Source: Candidatus Iainarchaeum sp.
GTDB taxonomy: Archaea; Iainarchaeota; Iainarchaeia; Iainarchaeales; JAGVWC01
Direction of reading: 5' to 3'
Length of the DNA: 64,000 bases
Assembly (NCBI GenBank): GCA_018304465.1
Contig: JAGVWC010000010.1
Location: 191,211-255,210, forward strand
The notes beneath the pieces were generated by a model, which ran no database searches, was not told the DNA's origin, and was given only the letters and a program-made list of their open reading frames with translations. Shown piece by piece: positions 59,096-64,000 of this stretch. The position numbers and the translations under genes are program-made. Numbering within the stretch: the first letter of the stretch is position 1; each line of letters starts with the position of its first letter.

Positions 59096-60244
59096 TTACT
59101 CAGCCCCTTCAAATAATAGCGCAAGATGACCTTTGGATACATCGACTTTAGGCTTTTTTAAGATAATCTCTTTCCCATACACTCTAGAACATAGACCAGA
59201 TAAAAATCCGCCGATCATTAAGAAGTCAATTTCTTTATAAAATTTAGTCCAAGGAAAATAATTAATGATAACTTTTAATTTTTCTCCGCTTGAAAGAACT
59301 AAAACTTCGCCCCAGCCCAAAGCCGAAAGTAACTCCATTACTTCAAGCAATCTTCTTTTATCAATTTCAGGAAATAACTCTTGACCTATCCGAAACGCAC
59401 AATCAAAAAGGATTTTTTTCATTTTTTCATTTTTCATTCCTTTTTCTAGCAGGTACATCCCGCTGACTTCCATTAAGAAAAAACGCTCCTTTTGTTTGTA
59501 TACAATGATGCCTTCAGAATATGAAAACAATTTGGCGTTAAGATATGATTCAAAGGATTTTTTATATTGAATGTCCACTTCAGTATTAAAACTTCGATAA
59601 GTTGAAGCGTCCTCTAATAGATCATCTACTTGAGTTTCACTATATACTTGTTCTTTGAATTGCTTTGAAAGAACATCGACAGGAGCACAGGTCACCTTAC
59701 AAAACTGATCAGACCCTTTGAACAAACTATCATACATATGACCTTCAATTTTTATGTCTTGCAGTATCCACGCGATAATTCCTGCTGCACCGGCAGTAGC
59801 AAGAAAAAAATCATACCCTAACTTTCTACACACAACAAAATTTTTCAGTTCATATTTCACAGTCTTATTTTTTACATCAGTCTCTTGCGAGATATTGCTC
59901 GCATAGGTGCCTTCGACAAATTTACTCGCAATCATCACCCAATCTTTTACTGCCTCGCCAGGGTGATCTTTAATATTTTCAAACCGCCCATTCAATGCAA
60001 AGCTATACCCAAACCGTTTGCCGATGGAATATAATGTTTGCTCACCTTCAGCCCCAAACTCAGTAACTAATTGCTTTTCAAGAGCAACAAAAAAACTTTC
60101 AGGGAGCAGAAGTTGTCGCAAGTTTACAGTGGTTTTTCCAGAGATTTTAAAATCTACAAAGCCAGGCCTATCAAAAATCAATGCCCGGGGGATTACAAAG
60201 CGTTTAACGTACAATCTAACAACGCTATCTTTTACATCCACCAT
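59096..60244 (-). CDS. Double V4R (4-vinyl reductase-like) domain protein
   Basis: LLLPESFFVALEKQLVTEFGAEGEQTLYSIGKRFGYSFA...IEGHMYDSLFKGSDQFCKVTCAP; second unit MYLLEKGMKNEKMKKILFDCAFRIGQEL...LMIGGFLSGLCSRVYGKEI. Confidence 0.65.
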   Translation of the reverse strand: MVDVKDSVVRLYVKRFVIPRALIFDRPGFVDFKISGKTTVNLRQLLLPESFFVALEKQLVTEFGAEGEQTLYSIGKRFGYSFALNGRFENIKDHPGEAVKDWVMIASKFVEGTYASNISQETDVKNKTVKYELKNFVVCRKLGYDFFLATAGAAGIIAWILQDIKIEGHMYDSLFKGSDQFCKVTCAPVDVLSKQFKEQVYSETQVDDLLEDASTYRSFNTEVDIQYKKSFESYLNAKLFSYSEGIIVYKQKERFFLMEVSGMYLLEKGMKNEKMKKILFDCAFRIGQELFPEIDKRRLLEVMELLSALGWGEVLVLSSGEKLKVIINYFPWTKFYKEIDFLMIGGFLSGLCSRVYGKEIILKKPKVDVSKGHLALLFEGAE

Positions 60245-60246
60245 GT

Positions 60247-60993
60247 TTATCCGCCTGCTTCGATAACAATGCCTTTTGCAGTAATATTATATGTTCGTGG
60301 ACCGCCACGAATATCAGTTTTTCGCATTTTTCGAACTTCCAAGTTTCTATTCAAACTATCCCCAATCGAAACATGTTTGAGTAAAACTACACCGTCACAT
60401 AAAAATTCACTAATTGTGTCCCGGCTCAAAAAATTTGTGGATTCAGGTAACTCAGAAATGATTATTGATGTTGCTTTTTGATTTTTTAGTGCTTCAAGCA
60501 TATCCACTATTGCTTTTCGAGTAGCAACTTCAGGCCCAAGCTGGAAAGAGAATTGGCTTTTTTGCATTCCCATTTTTTCTAAGATCTCAATATATGCAAT
60601 CGTTTCTGCATAAATCCCATATGTCGAAATAGAATCCAAGACAATTCTATCCGGTTTAAACTCTTGGATTAATGCCTTAATTTCTTGTAATACCGCAGAG
60701 AAAATCATTTTGTTTGGAGTGTAAGTTACAACTTTCAATTTTTTTTCTTTTTCAAGTTTAAGCAAATCCCACCCCAATTCGTTTGATTGATCAATAATAT
60801 CTTCTCTAATCTGTTCAAAACTAATCAAAAGCCCACGTTCATTATACTGCTTCACTCCATTTACAAGGTATTGAGTAGCGAAGATGGTCTTTCCAGATCC
60901 TGTTAACCCTGACAGCAATACCAGATTCCCTTTTGGAAATCCCCCATTAATGAGTTCATCAAAACCAGATATCCCTGTTTTAACTCGTAACAT
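60247..60993 (-). CDS. KaiC-like RecA-superfamily ATPase
   Basis: TGISGFDELINGGFPKGNLVLLSGLTGSGKTIFATQYLVNG...ERGLLISFEQ...PDRIVLDSIS. Confidence 0.9.
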   Translation of the reverse strand: MLRVKTGISGFDELINGGFPKGNLVLLSGLTGSGKTIFATQYLVNGVKQYNERGLLISFEQIREDIIDQSNELGWDLLKLEKEKKLKVVTYTPNKMIFSAVLQEIKALIQEFKPDRIVLDSISTYGIYAETIAYIEILEKMGMQKSQFSFQLGPEVATRKAIVDMLEALKNQKATSIIISELPESTNFLSRDTISEFLCDGVVLLKHVSIGDSLNRNLEVRKMRKTDIRGGPRTYNITAKGIVIEAGG

Positions 60994-61085
60994 TCAACAT
61001 CAGACTCGGCCGCGCTTTAAGATGTATTTAATGGCTTTAAACACCTATTTAAACAATGCTGTTAATCAAAAATCAGTTTATCACG

Positions 61086-61844
61086 TTAGAGCGCCAAATC
61101 ATCTATCTTAATTGTAATTCCTTTTGGCGACATCTCGTACCGTAGCGAGCCTTTTTCGTGATCAGTGTACCGCATTTTTCGGATTCGAACACTGCGAAAC
61201 ACCGAAGAACCGACACCCAAATAACTTAACACAATCACGCCATCCGCAATAAACTCGGACACGCCATCCGCACTGAGTCGCGCGGCTTCTTCAAACAATT
61301 CCGACGTCAACATCGTGGTAACTCCGTAGGCTCGAAGCGACGACAACAACCGATACAAAATCTGTTTCGCGATCAATTGTTCGGTTCGCGGAATCGGAGA
61401 AACCGTTTCGGCAATCTGAACCATTGAAAACGCATCGTGTTCCGCCAAACCCCCGACAATCATGGCATCCGTCAAGGTAGACATGGAATCCACCACAATG
61501 CGTTTGGGTTTGAATTCTTTTAGAATCAGATCAAGACGTTTGAGAAAATTATCCCCGCCGGTAATATCATAAAAAACAACCTTGATCAAGCCCCGCTTGA
61601 TCAAACTTTCCAAATCCCAACCAAAACCGAGACCTTGCTTGATCAATTCGGATTCTGTTTGCTCCGTAGAAATGTATACTCCGCGCTCATTGTTTTGCGC
61701 GCCGTGGACCAAAAATTGCATGCAAAAAGTCGATTTTCCGGTTCCGGCGCCGCCTGAAATCAAAACCATGTTGCCTTCGGGAAGACCCCCTTGCAACGCT
61801 TTATCCAATCCTTCGATTCCAGTTTTGGTTCGTGAAACAGCCAC
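61086..61844 (-). CDS. KaiC-like RecA-superfamily ATPase (GTG start likely)
   Basis: TGIEGLDKALQGGLPEGNMVLISGGAGTGKSTFCMQFLVHGAQNNERGVYISTEQ...PKRIVVDSMS. Confidence 0.9.
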   Translation of the reverse strand: MAVSRTKTGIEGLDKALQGGLPEGNMVLISGGAGTGKSTFCMQFLVHGAQNNERGVYISTEQTESELIKQGLGFGWDLESLIKRGLIKVVFYDITGGDNFLKRLDLILKEFKPKRIVVDSMSTLTDAMIVGGLAEHDAFSMVQIAETVSPIPRTEQLIAKQILYRLLSSLRAYGVTTMLTSELFEEAARLSADGVSEFIADGVIVLSYLGVGSSVFRSVRIRKMRYTDHEKGSLRYEMSPKGITIKIDDLAL

Positions 61845-61947
61845 GAAAACACACCTAATAGCCCATTGGCTGACAAGATAACACCTTCGAGGTTTAAAAA
61901 CCTTATTGGTAGGCGGATTTGAAGAAAAAGAAAGAATTACTAGCATG

Positions 61948-62793
61948 TCAGGAATGGGCGTAAAGAGAATTTATCTGGTCAAACGCCATCTTTGCCATTT
62001 GCGGATTTCGATAAACCCGGACTTTAATGGAGACACTAAGTGGCTTTTTAGCTAAAAATCGGGCGTAATGCAAAAAAACATCCAACAAGTTATTCGTCTT
62101 ATCATATAGTGATTCTAGCCAGCGTCTGGAGTCCGAAGAAAAATCCACTTCCCAGTAATATGAACCAATTACTCCGAAATCTTTTTCAAAATTTCCGGAA
62201 GGATTGATCCGCACGGAAAAACCTGCATCAGAATACATTTTTTGCGCCCAACGATTAAAGTTAGTGTCTCGCGTAATCACCACGCAAATCTGTCCAGGAG
62301 TTGCATCAGACATTTTTTTTAACAAAGAAAAATCAGAAAAACGAAACGACAAAGGAAACCACGCATTTCGAATCAACGCCATTGTCTTGTCGCCTTTTCG
62401 AACTGATTTTCCAAGTGTGACGAAAATTTTTGCCATTCCAACGCAAAACTCACTTATATCAGAGAATTCAAGAATCGTATCAGAGCCAAAAGAGATGGGA
62501 ACACGCCTTGATTTAGAGCGTCGGAACTCCGAGTCTAACTCGCGTGAAAAATTTTTCAAGCTCAAAACCCACTGGGGATTCAACTCGAATTTTTTTTGTT
62601 TTGAAACCAGAACATCTTCCGCTTCAAGAGAAACCAACATTTTGTGCACGGCTTGGTACGACACGCGATCTACTAGCGTCCAATCCATTTTTTCAAAAAC
62701 GCCTTTTGCAGAAAGCGGGCCCTGCTGGCCAAGAATCAAAATAATTTGATCACGTGTGGAAGACTTTCCTAAAAGAATTGGCAATACCCCCAT
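61948..62793 (-). CDS. Winged-HTH protein, paralogue B
   Basis: RVSYQAVHKMLVSLEAEDVLVSKQKKFELNPQWV; FPLSFRFSDFSLLKKMSDATPGQICVVITRDTNFNRW. Confidence 0.75.
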   Translation of the reverse strand: MGVLPILLGKSSTRDQIILILGQQGPLSAKGVFEKMDWTLVDRVSYQAVHKMLVSLEAEDVLVSKQKKFELNPQWVLSLKNFSRELDSEFRRSKSRRVPISFGSDTILEFSDISEFCVGMAKIFVTLGKSVRKGDKTMALIRNAWFPLSFRFSDFSLLKKMSDATPGQICVVITRDTNFNRWAQKMYSDAGFSVRINPSGNFEKDFGVIGSYYWEVDFSSDSRRWLESLYDKTNNLLDVFLHYARFLAKKPLSVSIKVRVYRNPQMAKMAFDQINSLYAHS

Positions 62794-62846
62794 AGATAAC
62801 CCACTACATAACAAGTATTTTAGAACTAACGGATAAAAGAGTACCT

Positions 62847-63698
62847 ATGCAAGAATTCTGGTCCATTCCGGCGGCTCACGGCAACACCACTGTCAAAGAC
62901 TGGACCATCCGGATTCTCACCCAAGAATGGCCGCTGTCGTTAAAACAAATTACGGAGCGCGTCCAACAGCAATCCGGAAAAACCGTTTCTCAACAAGCCG
63001 TGTTCAAAACGCTTCAAGATTTGGTTCGACAAAAAGTCGTTGAAAAACACGACAAGAGTTACGCATTAAACAAAGAATGGATCACGCACCTCGCGAAATC
63101 CGTTCAAGATCTCCAGACCACGTATGAAAACCACGCTGGCCAATTGCCCGCACTCGGAAAACTTGACACCAAAACCGTAATCGAATTTCATGATCCAAGC
63201 GCCGTCGCGGTCACCGTCGCCCAGATTCTGGCCTCGCGCGTACTCACCCAAGGAAAACCGGAACCGTTTTATGGAATCAAACGACACGGCTTGTGGCCGC
63301 TTCGATTCAGCTTTTCCGACTTCGAACTCTTAAAAGAAATGACCAAATCCATTCCGTGTTATTGCGCCGTAATCGGAAATGACCCCTTTGACCGATGGGT
63401 GGTTGAACAATACCTTAAAGGCGGATTCAAAAAATCCAAAACCGGCGCCAAAGCCGAATTCAAAGAATGGGACATCATGGCCCACGGAGAATACGTACTG
63501 ACCATTCAATACGCCAAAGAAACCGAACAAGCCATCGAATACCTGTTCAAACAAATCAACAACCTAAGCGAACTATTCGAAAAATTCAGCCAAGAAGAAC
63601 TGTCCAAATTCAAATTCCAAGCAACGTTAACAATCGAACGAAACCCGGACCTCGCACGGCTCATCAAAGAAAAATGCATGAAAATATTGGAAGAGTAA
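62847..63698 (+). CDS. Winged-HTH protein, paralogue A
   Basis: TVSQQAVFKTLQDLVRQKVVEKHDKSYALNKEWI; WPLRFSFSDFELLKEMTKSIPCYCAVIGNDPFDRW. Confidence 0.75.
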   Translation: MQEFWSIPAAHGNTTVKDWTIRILTQEWPLSLKQITERVQQQSGKTVSQQAVFKTLQDLVRQKVVEKHDKSYALNKEWITHLAKSVQDLQTTYENHAGQLPALGKLDTKTVIEFHDPSAVAVTVAQILASRVLTQGKPEPFYGIKRHGLWPLRFSFSDFELLKEMTKSIPCYCAVIGNDPFDRWVVEQYLKGGFKKSKTGAKAEFKEWDIMAHGEYVLTIQYAKETEQAIEYLFKQINNLSELFEKFSQEELSKFKFQATLTIERNPDLARLIKEKCMKILEE

Positions 63699-63765
63699 AA
63701 ACGAATACTGAAAGAAGAAGTACATACAAGTTCACAAAACAAAGAGATTAGCTAGTAGTTACCCG

Positions 63766-64000
63766 CTATTGGTTTTGGTATAGGTCTTTGCAGGATTGGA
63801 CTGCTTCTTGGGTACTGAGTTCGTCACAGAGCGCAGTGTTTTGAGCGTTGATAATGATTGCGATGATGCATAAATCAGGATTTTCGAGTTGTTTGCATAT
63901 GGCGGGGTCCATCCGGGTAATCGCAATTTTTTTCATGCAACGTTCTTTTTCGGTTGTGGCTTTGCATGCTTCCAGGTCGTCTTTGGCGACTGCAACGTCC
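63766..64000 (-). CDS. Cys-rich repeat protein (N-terminus beyond window)
   Basis: DVAVAKDDLEACKATTEKERCMKKIAITRMDPAICKQLENPDLCIIAIIINAQNTALCDELSTQEAVQSCKDLYQNQ*; resembles the repeats in 17874-18716. Confidence 0.65.
   Translation of the reverse strand, partial: DVAVAKDDLEACKATTEKERCMKKIAITRMDPAICKQLENPDLCIIAIIINAQNTALCDELSTQEAVQSCKDLYQNQ

Noticed and set aside
1-64000. CRISPR arrays, rRNA genes, insertion-sequence transposases
   Set aside because: No regularly spaced direct repeats, rRNA-like sequence or recognisable transposase ORFs seen on reading

Overview
This 64 kb window is an archaeal chromosome segment. Archaeal markers are fibrillarin/NOP5, NMD3, deoxyhypusine synthase, archaeal-type Tyr-tRNA and Gly-tRNA synthetases, intron-bearing tRNAs and KaiC-like ATPases. 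It may come from a DPANN-type lineage, but I cannot place it from sequence alone. Most of it is dense, ordinary coding DNA on both strands. There are five tRNA genes: Ser-GCT, Asn-GTT with apparently two introns, Thr-CGT, Arg-CCT with an intron, and Ser-TGA with an intron. There are three toxin-antitoxin-like pairs and no CRISPR array. The most unusual loci are: (1) a polymorphic-toxin-like block at 51.4-55.6 kb, with a secreted modular protein, an overlapping downstream ORF, an orphan PD-(D/E)XK-like cassette and another abutting ORF; (2) a near-gapless operon at 57.6-61.0 kb encoding a KaiC-like ATPase, a double V4R-like protein, a GGGP synthase-family enzyme and a HAD phosphatase, next to a second KaiC and two of three local paralogous winged-HTH proteins; (3) a membrane protein at 10.0-12.9 kb with two tandem Hint domains between Gly-rich linkers and two Tim44-like domains, next to a DUF350-like gene and flanked by msrA/msrB; (4) a PurE-like gene overlapping an X-MazG-SET fusion at 40.9-42.5 kb. 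All assignments are from reading motifs by eye; no database search was run.
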